Source of the DNA: Lachnospiraceae bacterium
GTDB lineage: Bacteria > Bacillota > Clostridia > Lachnospirales > Lachnospiraceae
Length of the DNA stretch: 64,000 nt
Reading direction: 5' to 3'
NCBI GenBank assembly: GCA_017546025.1
Contig: JAFYYS010000009.1
Span: 1 to 64,000 of the forward strand
The position numbers and the translations under genes are program-made. Below the pieces are notes generated by a model, which saw nothing but the letters and a program-made list of their open reading frames with translations, was not told the origin of the DNA and ran no database searches. Positions 51,061 to 60,116 of this stretch are shown piece by piece. Within the stretch, counting starts at the first letter, position 1, and each line of letters starts with the position of its first letter.

Positions 51061-52847
51061 GACGCACCGCCTTCACGTCCGGTTGCGTCTGCCCTGCCGC
51101 GTCTGTTCGCGGCGCAAAGCTCCGCAATCTCCTCACAGGTCATCACATCATCATAACAGCCGCGCGCAATCCGGCACGCAGGCGTCGTATAAAAGGCGTT
51201 TTGCGAGAACACCTCGCGAACCGGTCCCGAAAGCGAAACATCGCCGTCGAAGAACAGTCCGACACGGTCGGCCAGTTCTGCTGCCCACTCGGTGTCATGC
51301 GTCACGGTAAGAAGCGTCGTTCCTTCTGCCTGAAGTGCCTTCAGAATGCTCTTCAGTTCCTTTTTATAGGCGGCATCAAGCCCCTTTGTCGGCTCATCAA
51401 GAAGCAGAAGTCTCGGATTCAGAAGGAGTACCTTTCCGAGCGCAGCCTTCTGCTGCTCGCCGCCGCTCAGATCGTAGGGATGCCTGTTAAGAAGCTCCTT
51501 TGTCCCGAGCTTTTCCGCCATAGCTTCAATCGCGCGGTCACAGTCATCGCCCTTAAGACCCATCGTCTTACAGGCGAGCACCCAGTCCTCACGGACCACA
51601 TCACAGACGAAAACATCCTTCGGATTCTGCGGAAGCATTGCCACCAGCCCGCGGTTCCGCTCACCGTCGCGGTAAGACTTAACGGACTTTCCGAACAGAT
51701 TGACCGAGCCCGCATAGACGCGGTTCGTTCCGAGAATGACCGACAGAAGCGTCGTCTTGCCGCTTCCGTTCCCGCCGAGAAGGCAGTAGTGCTCTCCTTC
51801 AAATACCGTAAGGGAAGTGTCGCGAAGGATATCGTCCGAATGCTTTCCGTACCGGAAGCGGGCGTCCTTCACCGAAACGGCAACAGCCTGCTTGGCGCGG
51901 TCAAAAGCCTTCGCGTCAGCCTGCTCCGTGTTGGCAGCGTGCTTAATGCCGTCAGCCTCCTCCGAAGCCTTCCGCACCTCCAAAAGCGACCGGATTTCGT
52001 TTCCGAAATTCGCCCGTATGAAGGCGCGTCCCTCTGTCACCGAAAGGGGTGTTTTATAAGATTCTCCCCCCACATACTTTTGAAGAGCGGTATAAAGCCG
52101 GACGGCGGCCGGAAGCCCGGCGGCCATTGCCTTATACTCTTCTTTTGCGAAGAAGGTTCCGATTTCATCGGCCTTTCCGCTGTATCTTAACTCCCCGTCC
52201 GTCAATATAAGTACGCGGTCCGCCTCGGAAAGAATCTCCTCCAGGCGGTGTTCCGCAATCAAAACCGTCACACCGAGCTCACGGTGCAACCGTACAATCA
52301 TCGCATAGAAATCTCCGGCAGCAATCGGATCAAGCTGCGCCGTCGGTTCATCGAGAAGCAACACCTTCGGCTCCAGCGTCATCACGGACGCCAGATTCAA
52401 AAGCTGCTTCTGCCCGCCCGAAAGCTCGGACGTCTTTTTATGAAACCAGCCTTCAATCCCGAAATAAGCAGCCATCTCGGCAACCCTTGCACGAATCTTC
52501 CCGGGCTTCGTTCCGAGATTCTCAAGGGCAAATGCGAGCTCCTGCCACACGACATCCGCCACAATCTGACTGTCCGGATCCTGCGAAAGATACCCGATTT
52601 CCGATGCCGCGGTTCTCGCATCAATCTCCTCGTATGAAATCCCCGCATATTTCCGCTCACCGGCAAGCTTTCCGTACGGCGCGATTTCCTTCTTAAGAAG
52701 CTTCAAAAGCGTCGATTTGCCGCAGCCGGACGGCCCGTATATGATAGAAAAGCTTCCCTCTTCAAGCGACAGACTGACACCGCGAAGCGCCGGCCGCTCT
52801 GCGTCCGGATAGGAAAATGTCAGGTTGTCGGTTTGAAGTATGCTCAT
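51057..52847 (-). CDS. ECF transporter fused ATPase (two nucleotide-binding domains)
   Basis: 596 residues. First NBD: GPSGCGKSTLL, LSGGQKQLLNLASV, VLLLDEPTAQLDP. Second NBD: GGNGSGKTTLL, LSGGEQQKAALGKV, LLLLDEPTKGLD. A linker of about 90 residues joins them. It supplies both ATPase subunits of the ECF module. It lies about 45 bases after EcfT. Confidence 0.95.
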   Translation of the reverse strand: MSILQTDNLTFSYPDAERPALRGVSLSLEEGSFSIIYGPSGCGKSTLLKLLKKEIAPYGKLAGERKYAGISYEEIDARTAASEIGYLSQDPDSQIVADVVWQELAFALENLGTKPGKIRARVAEMAAYFGIEGWFHKKTSELSGGQKQLLNLASVMTLEPKVLLLDEPTAQLDPIAAGDFYAMIVRLHRELGVTVLIAEHRLEEILSEADRVLILTDGELRYSGKADEIGTFFAKEEYKAMAAGLPAAVRLYTALQKYVGGESYKTPLSVTEGRAFIRANFGNEIRSLLEVRKASEEADGIKHAANTEQADAKAFDRAKQAVAVSVKDARFRYGKHSDDILRDTSLTVFEGEHYCLLGGNGSGKTTLLSVILGTNRVYAGSVNLFGKSVKSYRDGERNRGLVAMLPQNPKDVFVCDVVREDWVLACKTMGLKGDDCDRAIEAMAEKLGTKELLNRHPYDLSGGEQQKAALGKVLLLNPRLLLLDEPTKGLDAAYKKELKSILKALQAEGTTLLTVTHDTEWAAELADRVGLFFDGDVSLSGPVREVFSQNAFYTTPACRIARGCYDDVMTCEEIAELCAANRRGRADATGREGGAS

Positions 52848-52892
52848 GCTGCTGCCTTAAAAGTAAGTGTCGTATTTGCCATAAAAAGGAAG

Positions 52893-53768
52893 TCAGATCC
52901 GGGACCTGCGGACCTTCCAGCGGATTGCCTCAAAGGCCTCGAAAACAGCCGCCGCAAGCGCTGTCACGGCATATAGAATCAGTGCCGCCGTTGTCGCCGC
53001 GCCGTGCTTCATCCCGATCGCCGGGTAAAATGTGAACGCAAGCCCGCCGGTTGCCATCACCGTAAGAACGCCCGCGCAAAGAAGCACTAACAAAACGGTC
53101 AATACGGCGTCTCTTTTTTTGCAGCGGTATACCGAATAGGTTGTCCGCCCTTTAAGGCCGTAGCCGCGTGCCTTCATCGAAGAACTCACGTCGCTCGCGT
53201 GGTCAAGCGACCATGTCACAAGCATCGAAAAGACGCGTGCGCCGCCCGTAAGACGGTCGCTCATCTCGCCGTTTCCGTATAAGCCGAGCTCCTGCTGGGT
53301 GTCGTGCATCGAGGAAGCGCGGCAGCGAAGAAGCGGCACAAGCCGGAGCGAGGAAGACAGCAGAAGTGCGGTCTTCGGAAAGGTCTTCCCGAGAAGTGCC
53401 AACAGCTTTTCGCTGCTCACCATCCGGTTAAAGATGCGGCACCAAAGAAGGACCGTCAGCACGCAAAACGCGTTGCGAACACCGTATAACAATGACTCTA
53501 ACGTAATCGCGTGACCGTTCAAAAAGAACAGCTCGGTCTGCCCTCGGTGCGAAAACAGCGGGTTAATCACGATGATTAAAACAACCAAAAACGTAAGCCA
53601 TAAAACCGTCCGGGCCTTCGGCGGCTCCGGCTCGGTAAGGAGCATAAAGAAAACGGCGCCGGAAAAGGCGGGAATCAGTAAAAGCGGATTTAAGGAAAAC
53701 ATCGCCGGAATCGTGACAGAAAGAAAATAAAGCACCAAAACGGCCGGATGAATTCGTTCGTATGCCAT
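52893..53768 (-). CDS. ECF transporter T component
   Basis: 291 residues from the ATG at 53768 with AAAGGAG. About five membrane helices and the coupling motif SSMKARGYGLKGRT, which docks on the ATPases in EcfT. It is the first gene after the cobalamin riboswitch and its terminator. The longer reading frame runs into the riboswitch. Confidence 0.92.
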   Translation of the reverse strand: MAYERIHPAVLVLYFLSVTIPAMFSLNPLLLIPAFSGAVFFMLLTEPEPPKARTVLWLTFLVVLIIVINPLFSHRGQTELFFLNGHAITLESLLYGVRNAFCVLTVLLWCRIFNRMVSSEKLLALLGKTFPKTALLLSSSLRLVPLLRCRASSMHDTQQELGLYGNGEMSDRLTGGARVFSMLVTWSLDHASDVSSSMKARGYGLKGRTTYSVYRCKKRDAVLTVLLVLLCAGVLTVMATGGLAFTFYPAIGMKHGAATTAALILYAVTALAAAVFEAFEAIRWKVRRSRI

Positions 53769-53789
53769 GCTTTTCTCCTTTCCCGCAAT

Positions 53790-53817
53790 AAAAAAGCCCC
53801 TCACTGTTATGAGGGGC
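53790..53817 (-). terminator. Terminator of the cobalamin riboswitch
   Basis: GCCCCTCA-taacag-TGAGGGGC stem followed by TTTTTT on the minus strand, 20 bases before the EcfT start. With B12 bound the transcript should stop here. Confidence 0.85.
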
Positions 53818-53924
53818 AACTGATAATCACACACATATAAGCCTTGGAGCAAGTCGTGCGCCAAAGCCTTTCGGCGATATATCGGCTGCACTCTCCCATG
53901 CCCAAGCGTGATAACCTGAAAAGA

Positions 53925-54078
53925 TACGGCAGGTCTCCTGACTTATGACATAGCATACCTGCACAAGAGCACACCTTCTCGGAACAGTCCAATGGCATCC
54001 GTGCTCTCTTCATCAAATACAGTAATGGCGGTTGCTCCGGATTCTAACCGGATTCCCTATTGATCTACTCATCTTTAC
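53925..54078 (-). promoter_or_regulatory. Cobalamin (B12-box) riboswitch
   Basis: Minus-strand pieces in order: ATAGGGAATCCGGTTAGAAT, CCGGAGCAACCGCCATTACTG, GCCATTGG and AGAAGGTGTGCTC, then AGTCAGGAGACCTGCC (the classic B12 box). Between the aptamer and the terminator (53818-53924) a further hairpin region forms the expression platform. It controls the ECF operon downstream. Confidence 0.95.
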
Positions 54079-54122
54079 AACTTTCAAACCGTATCTTCCA
54101 TATCGATATTCAATTTTCAACG

Positions 54123-54151
54123 AGTATATCACAACTCCTTCGGGAATACAA
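54123..54151 (-). promoter_or_regulatory. Promoter of the cobalamin operon
   Basis: Minus-strand TTGTAT (54146-54151), 17-base spacer and TATACT (54123-54128). It lies 3 bases past the ABC exporter stop codon. Confidence 0.65.
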
Positions 54152-54153
54152 TT

Positions 54154-56040
54154 CTATTCTTCGGATTGTTTCCCGGGCTCTTCCTTCTTCTCTTCGTGCT
54201 TCTGTTCCCCGAGCTCGTTGTCGATGACGGTACGGAACTGCGTCTCATAGAGTTCTCGGTAGATGCCGTCCTTTGCGAGCAGCTCTTCGTGCGTGCCCTG
54301 CTCGGCAATCACGCCGCCGGCCACGACGAGGATCTTCTCGGCCTTTAAAATGGTCGAAAGACGGTGCGCAATGACGATGCTCGTGCGTCCCTGCATCATC
54401 GTTTCCAAAGCTTCCTGGATGGCATTTTCCGAAATCGAATCGAGTGCGGACGTTGCCTCGTCGAGAATCAGGATCTTCGGATCCTTTAAGATGACGCGCG
54501 CGATCGAAATACGCTGCTTCTCACCGCCTGAAAGCTTCAGGCCGCGGTTACCGACCTGCGTATCGTATCCGAGCGGCTGCGCGGCGATGAAGTCGTGGAT
54601 GCTTGCCTTTTTGCAGGCCTCCTCGATTTCCTCCATGGTCGCGTCGTCCTTCGCGTAGCGGAGGTTTTCTAAGATTGTGCCGTTGAAGAGGTACGTTTCC
54701 TGTGTCACGACACCGATCTGCGAACGGAGCCACGTCAGATCCATGTCCCGAACGTCCACGCCGCCGATTGTCACGGCGCCGCCGAGCACGTCATAAAGAC
54801 GCGGAATCATGTTGACGACAGTGGATTTGCCGGAGCCGGACGGGCCGACAATCGCGTACATCGAGCCGCCGGGAACGGTGAAGTTCACATCGGTCAGAAG
54901 CGGCTTCTCAGGGCTGTAGGAAAATACGACGTTCTCATACACAACATCCTTGTTCGCCAAATCGGGCTTTTGGCCGTTCTCGGGCGATTTGATGGTGATG
55001 GGGCGGTCGAGGTAATCGAAAATTCGGGTGAACAAAGCGAGCGATCTCGTGAAGTCCACGCCCAGATTCAGAAGCGATTCCACCGGGCGGTACAGACGGT
55101 TGACAAGCGCCACGGTAGCGGTAATCGTACCGACGGTAAGCGCCGGATCGTCGTTTTTGATCAGGAAATAACCGCCGGCCAGGTAGATCAGAAGCGGTCC
55201 GATCTGGGTGAACATACCCATGGCGACACGGAACCAGCGGCCGGTCTGCGCTTCCTTAAGGGATATCTTCGTGACCTCTTCGTTCTTCTGAACGAATTTG
55301 TCATATTCCTTCTGCTCTCTCGTGAAGATCTTGACGAGCATGGAACCGCTGACGCTTAATGTCTCGTTGATGATCTGGTTCATCTCGTCGTGTTTCGCCT
55401 GGCTTTCGGTAACCAGCTTGAAACGGGTGTTACCGACGACGCGGGACGGGATGATCAGAAGCGGAATGACAAGCATGCCGATGATGGCAAGCTTCCAGCT
55501 CATCGAAAACAGCGCCACAAGCGTCGTGACCGAAACAGCCACGTTGCTGACGATGCTCGACAGTGTTCCGCTGATGACCGAGCTGACGCCGTTGATGTCG
55601 GTATTCATTCGGGTGATGATATCGCCCTGCTTCTCCGTCGTGAAGAACGCGTGCGGCATCTGCTGCAGATGCGAATACATCTGGTTCTTCATGTCGAAGA
55701 TGATGCGCTGCGAAATCCACGCATTGATATAGCTTTCAAGAACGCCGATGACCTGGCTGACAGCTACCGCAAGGAATGCGGCAATGCACAGCTGAATCAG
55801 CAGCTTCATGTTCGGCGTGACAAGCGCCTTATCGACGATTCGTCCGGTGATGATGGCAGGAAGAAGTCCTACCAAAGCGGACACGAGAATCGTGACAAAT
55901 ACAAGTATGAACTGAAACCAGTACGGTTTCATATAAGACAGAATCCGAAAGATCAGTTCCTTTGTGACTTTCGGCTTATTGGCTTTCTCCTCCTCCGTCA
56001 GATGACCTCGCGGACCGAGGCCGTACATTCCTCCGGCCAT
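54154..56040 (-). CDS. ABC exporter, fused permease and ATPase
   Basis: 628 residues. Six-helix TMD (YMKPYWFQFILVFVTILVSALVGLLPAIITG) then NBD: GPSGSGKSTVV (Walker A), LSGGEKQRISIARV (signature) and ILILDEATSALD (Walker B). It acts as a homodimer or with another half. It probably exports lipid, peptide or drug. A highly charged C-terminal tail is present. Overlap with the next gene is absent; it starts at 56040. Confidence 0.93.
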   Translation of the reverse strand: MAGGMYGLGPRGHLTEEEKANKPKVTKELIFRILSYMKPYWFQFILVFVTILVSALVGLLPAIITGRIVDKALVTPNMKLLIQLCIAAFLAVAVSQVIGVLESYINAWISQRIIFDMKNQMYSHLQQMPHAFFTTEKQGDIITRMNTDINGVSSVISGTLSSIVSNVAVSVTTLVALFSMSWKLAIIGMLVIPLLIIPSRVVGNTRFKLVTESQAKHDEMNQIINETLSVSGSMLVKIFTREQKEYDKFVQKNEEVTKISLKEAQTGRWFRVAMGMFTQIGPLLIYLAGGYFLIKNDDPALTVGTITATVALVNRLYRPVESLLNLGVDFTRSLALFTRIFDYLDRPITIKSPENGQKPDLANKDVVYENVVFSYSPEKPLLTDVNFTVPGGSMYAIVGPSGSGKSTVVNMIPRLYDVLGGAVTIGGVDVRDMDLTWLRSQIGVVTQETYLFNGTILENLRYAKDDATMEEIEEACKKASIHDFIAAQPLGYDTQVGNRGLKLSGGEKQRISIARVILKDPKILILDEATSALDSISENAIQEALETMMQGRTSIVIAHRLSTILKAEKILVVAGGVIAEQGTHEELLAKDGIYRELYETQFRTVIDNELGEQKHEEKKEEPGKQSEE

Positions 56041-56081
56041 GGGTGCCTTCCTTTCCGGCTATTGCCTCGTTTGTTCTGTCG

Positions 56082-56825
56082 TTATTTTGCTGTCTTCTTC
56101 GCCGCGGTTTTCTTTGCGGCAGGTTTCTTTACGGCTGCTGCGGTTTTCTTCTCGGTTGCGGCAGTCTTCTTCGCAGCTGCGGCAGGCTTCTTCTGCGCTG
56201 CCTTCTTCACGGTCTCTTTCTTCGCGGCAACAGGCTTTGCCTCGGTCTTCTTAGCTGCTGTCTTCTTAGTCGTGGCATTTGTCACGGTCTTCTTAGCAGC
56301 CTTCTTCGTTTCCTTCATCACGACGGAAGCCGGAATGCCCTCTCCCTTATCAACCGCGCGCCAGATTTCCCTGGCGACCTGCTCGGGTGTCTTGTTGTCG
56401 GTGTCGATGATCTGCTCACCCGGCACGCTCGGCGTCTCGGCCCAGAAGAACGAAACCGCCGCTCTTCCGCCCTTTGCATCGAAACGTCCCTTTAAGGTGT
56501 CCTCCGAGCAGACAAGGCGGAAGCTGTGAAGCTCATAATCCTGCGACGAAATGCAGCGGATGACCCGCTCTCTCGTCTCGGGCTCGGTCATGACAACCGA
56601 GGAAAATACGACGTAATCGTACCCCGCCTCCAGATAGGTAGAAAGAAGGAACGCCATGTTGCGGTCGCCGTATTGCTGCCGGTTGTCCCTGATGGACTCC
56701 GGATTGACGCACCAGCACCAGTCTCCGTCACAGTATGCACTGTTGGAATAGTGCTCGAATACACGCTTTCCCACTGTTGATTTGCCGACACACGGACCGC
56801 CGCTAATGATAATGAGTTTCTTCAC
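56082..56825 (-). CDS. P-loop kinase-like protein with histone H1-like Lys/Ala tail
   Basis: 247 residues. Residues 1-165 form a P-loop domain with GGPCVGKST (Walker A, 9-17), VVFSSVVMTEPETRERV and a Arg-rich lid, as in small nucleotide or metabolite kinases; I cannot tell the substrate. Residues about 170-247 are an AAKKT/PAAKK-rich tail with almost no other residues, like histone H1 or bacterial HU tails, which usually bind DNA or RNA. The fusion is unusual. Start ATG at 56825; lies 41 bases upstream of the exporter gene. Confidence 0.78.
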   Translation of the reverse strand: MKKLIIISGGPCVGKSTVGKRVFEHYSNSAYCDGDWCWCVNPESIRDNRQQYGDRNMAFLLSTYLEAGYDYVVFSSVVMTEPETRERVIRCISSQDYELHSFRLVCSEDTLKGRFDAKGGRAAVSFFWAETPSVPGEQIIDTDNKTPEQVAREIWRAVDKGEGIPASVVMKETKKAAKKTVTNATTKKTAAKKTEAKPVAAKKETVKKAAQKKPAAAAKKTAATEKKTAAAVKKPAAKKTAAKKTAK

Positions 56826-56918
56826 TGCCTTATGCCTTCCTCTTCCTCAGATTTCCGGTCAGAACGGAGCACGCTCCGAGATTGATACTACCACGAAACC
56901 GCTTTCGGTTTCAACTTT

Positions 56919-59399
56919 TTATTCAAACTTCAGGAACAGTTTCATCAGTCTTTCGGCACTGCGCTTCAGGTCGTCACGAGTGAGTGCGCCGACCTCGAGA
57001 GCCCGTTCGAGACGGTCGGGGAATCCGACAGGCATCTTCACGTCGTTGCCGGCCAGAACTTCCTTGTAGTGCTCGCCTCTGTTCCACCAGTCGGTCATCA
57101 CGAGTCCGTCGAAATGCCACTCGTTTCGAAGAATCTGCGTCAGCAGTTCCTTCGACTCGGAGCAGCGGCGGCCGTTGATCAGGTTATAGCAGCTCATGAT
57201 GCACCACGGGTCGGCTTCCTTCACGATGATTTCAAATACCTTCAGATAAATCTCACGAAGGGCACGCTTGCTGACTCTGGAGTCGCTGAATACGCGGTTC
57301 GTCTCCTTGTTGTTGCAGGCGAAATGCTTAACAGTTGCTGCGACGCGGTTTCTCTGGATGCCGCGCACCTCTGCTGCCGCAAGCTTACCGGCAAGAAGCG
57401 GATCCTCGGAGAAGTACTCGAAGTTTCTTCCGCACATCGGGTTACGGTGAATGTTCACGGCAGGCGCAAGCCACATGTACATGTTGCATTCCTTAAGCTC
57501 CGCACCGGCAGCCTCACCGATCTGATCCATCAGGGTTTCATCAAAGGTCGATGCAAGAAGCGTTGCGCACGGCCAGCAGGTCGTATAGACGCCGCAGTAC
57601 GCGCCGAGACGGACGCCCGCAGGCCCGTCAGCCGTCATGAACGACGGAATGCCTGCCTCCGGCAGATTGCCCATGCCGAAGGTGTTGGCCATACCGGTAT
57701 TCGTCTGTCCGCCGAGAAGCGTCATCAGCTCTTCGTTCGTCAGGGAATCGAGGAACTCCTCGAGCGTGTATTTACCACCCATTTCCACGGGCTTCTTAAT
57801 GCCCGGACGGAGCGGCTCAAAAATCATAAAGCTCTCACGGGCACGGGTACGCGGAACATATGCAGAATCTGCGCCCTTCTTCACGCGTCCGATGATGCTG
57901 TAATCCGAATCAAAGGGCTCGGACGTCGGAAGGCTCTCCATCGTGCCGTCCGCTTTTCTTCTCTCGGGAAGCGACGTGGGCGCAAGCGCGTCCGAAAGCT
58001 GCTCGAGAATTCTGTCCTCCATCACATCAACCGTCTTTCTGTACGGAACAAGGTCGCGTACGGAACTGCCGACGAAGAAAGTATACGTGCCGCGCTCCAG
58101 TAAGAAGCAGTTCTCGGCAATCGCGCCGAGGTCGTCAAAGCTTGCCATCGCGCTCCAGGAAGCCTTCAGAGTCACATCGGCCTCTTCCCCGGGCTGCAGT
58201 TCCCTCGTTTTGGCAAATGCAACGAGCACCGCATTCGGCTTTCCGAGCTTACCCTGCGGCGCACGCACATAAAGCTGAACCGCTTCACGTCCGGCGACAG
58301 CACCGGTATTCTTCACCCTGCAGGTTGCCGTGATGCCGTCTTCGCTTCCGAACAGCTCACCCGCCGTAATCTCAAACGTTGTATAGGAAAGGCCATAGCC
58401 GAACGGGTACACAACATGCTCCGCCGCGCCCGGAATCGTCTCGAAATAACGGTAGCCGACATAGATGTCCTCATCATAAGGCGCATAGCGTCCGTTCTCA
58501 TGGAACCGCGCGGTGCTCGGATAAGCCTCCAGGGTATCGGCAAATGTATCCGGCAGCTTTCCGGACGGATTGCCGTTGCCGCACAGAAGCTCTGCCGCTG
58601 CCGTGCCGCCTTCCATGCCGGGCGCCCAGATCAGAAGCGCCGCATCCATGTTCTGCTCCTTCAAGAAGCGGAGGTCCATCATGCCGCCTACATTCAGCAA
58701 TACAATGACGGTGCGGAAGTTCTTCCGAACCGTTTCAATCATCTTCTCCTCTTCGTCGGAAAGATAGAAGTCTCTCTTCGGGAACACCTTTGCCGACAGG
58801 TCATTCATCGAAAGACACAGATTCTCAAACGAGCCCGTGTCTTCCTCGCTGTCCTGCCCGATAATCCACGGGTTGACCTCATCCTCGTAAAACGAAATCT
58901 CGGAACGGTCCCAGCCCTCACCGCTGAAACGACTGATCGATACAATCGCGGTGTCGGTAAATGAGGACGCCTCCGTAAGAAGCTCCTCCGGAATCTCCGG
59001 CTCAATCACCATGCCGGGCGCATAACCGGTCTTATACTGCTTCTCCACATAGTCACGGTAGAAGTCGCAAAGCGGCTCATAAATCTCATGTCCGCCGACT
59101 TCCTTCAAGCCGTCATAAATATTCTTCGAATAAGCGCAATAAACGTCGCCGCTTCCGCCGCCGCCGCGAACGAAATCGAATGTGCCCTTACCAAGAAGCG
59201 CAACCTTCGTACCTGCCTGAAGCGGCAGCGCGCCGTTATTCTCAAGAAGCACCATGCCTTCCCTGGCAGCCTTCTTTGAAAGCTCCCTGTGCGCCTTGCT
59301 GCCCGTAACCCACTCACCGTTCTTTCCTGCCGGAAGAATCGGTGTATACTTAGCTCTTGCCCATCTGTCCATTCTGTAATCCTCCTGATTCAGTCTCAT
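56919..59399 (-). CDS. GH3 beta-glucosidase, swapped domain order
   Basis: 826 residues. The alpha/beta sandwich (GH3_C) and fibronectin-like domains come first; the TIM-barrel (GH3_N) is last, with KHFACNNKETNR and the nucleophile Asp770 in GLVMTDW. This reversed order is known from ruminal Ruminococcus and Butyrivibrio beta-glucosidases. There is no signal peptide, so it cleaves imported beta-oligosaccharides. A downstream SIMPL gene and GH10 xylanase lie in the same orientation upstream. Confidence 0.92.
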   Translation of the reverse strand: MRLNQEDYRMDRWARAKYTPILPAGKNGEWVTGSKAHRELSKKAAREGMVLLENNGALPLQAGTKVALLGKGTFDFVRGGGGSGDVYCAYSKNIYDGLKEVGGHEIYEPLCDFYRDYVEKQYKTGYAPGMVIEPEIPEELLTEASSFTDTAIVSISRFSGEGWDRSEISFYEDEVNPWIIGQDSEEDTGSFENLCLSMNDLSAKVFPKRDFYLSDEEEKMIETVRKNFRTVIVLLNVGGMMDLRFLKEQNMDAALLIWAPGMEGGTAAAELLCGNGNPSGKLPDTFADTLEAYPSTARFHENGRYAPYDEDIYVGYRYFETIPGAAEHVVYPFGYGLSYTTFEITAGELFGSEDGITATCRVKNTGAVAGREAVQLYVRAPQGKLGKPNAVLVAFAKTRELQPGEEADVTLKASWSAMASFDDLGAIAENCFLLERGTYTFFVGSSVRDLVPYRKTVDVMEDRILEQLSDALAPTSLPERRKADGTMESLPTSEPFDSDYSIIGRVKKGADSAYVPRTRARESFMIFEPLRPGIKKPVEMGGKYTLEEFLDSLTNEELMTLLGGQTNTGMANTFGMGNLPEAGIPSFMTADGPAGVRLGAYCGVYTTCWPCATLLASTFDETLMDQIGEAAGAELKECNMYMWLAPAVNIHRNPMCGRNFEYFSEDPLLAGKLAAAEVRGIQRNRVAATVKHFACNNKETNRVFSDSRVSKRALREIYLKVFEIIVKEADPWCIMSCYNLINGRRCSESKELLTQILRNEWHFDGLVMTDWWNRGEHYKEVLAGNDVKMPVGFPDRLERALEVGALTRDDLKRSAERLMKLFLKFE

Positions 59400-59412
59400 T
59401 TATTACGCACTT

Positions 59413-60072
59413 TTAAATAATCTCAAAGCAGACCGTCACGTTGTCGTCAAGCTGAATGTCATCGGCCACGATATTCATGCCGTAGGCCCCGCTGTCCTCG
59501 CAGCAGGCCTCCGCCTTCATGGCACGGAAGTTGACCGGCTCCGAATAGATGTCAACCGTTCCGAAGGAATAATCGACGGTCATAACCATGCCGAGCTTCA
59601 CGCCGCTTGCTTCGGCGAGAACGTTCGCCTTTTCCTTCGCATCCCTTACCGCATTTCCGAGCAGTTCGTTCCGGCACGCCTCAACATCCTTCACGGTGTA
59701 CTGAATCCGGAATTCCGACTTCACGCCGCTTTTCGCGAGCGCATACAAAATCCGTCCCAAAAGTTCGTTATCAAGCGGGAACTCAATCTTCAGTGTCTGG
59801 TTGAAACGGTACCCGACAAAGCACTGCTTCCAGTTTCCGTTCTTGTCGCTGTAGCCCGTATACTCCGCATCCACGGAGAAATTGACGGTCTTCAGATCCT
59901 CCGGCTGAAACCCGCATCCTTTAAATGCCTTCTGCAATTCCTCACTCTTCTCCGACGCTTCCCGGATTGCCTTATCGTAATCCTTCTTCACATCGGTCAT
60001 CGTGAGCATCAGCCGGATTCTGTCCGGCTTCACAAAAACCCGGCCGCGGCCGGTCACTCTCATCTCACGCAT
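59413..60072 (-). CDS. SIMPL domain (DUF541) protein
   Basis: 219 residues from the ATG at 60072 with AAAGGGG. RVTGRGRVFVKPDRIRLMLTM, LKTVNFSVDAEY and KANVLAEASGVKLG match the SIMPL/DUF541 family (oxidative-stress related, Omp-like fold). No signal peptide, whereas many relatives are exported. Lies 13 bases upstream of GH3. Confidence 0.88.
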   Translation of the reverse strand: MREMRVTGRGRVFVKPDRIRLMLTMTDVKKDYDKAIREASEKSEELQKAFKGCGFQPEDLKTVNFSVDAEYTGYSDKNGNWKQCFVGYRFNQTLKIEFPLDNELLGRILYALAKSGVKSEFRIQYTVKDVEACRNELLGNAVRDAKEKANVLAEASGVKLGMVMTVDYSFGTVDIYSEPVNFRAMKAEACCEDSGAYGMNIVADDIQLDDNVTVCFEII

Positions 60073-60116
60073 GGCAAACCCCTTTCTTTTGGAAAATGTG
60101 ACGAACCCCAAAAGCC

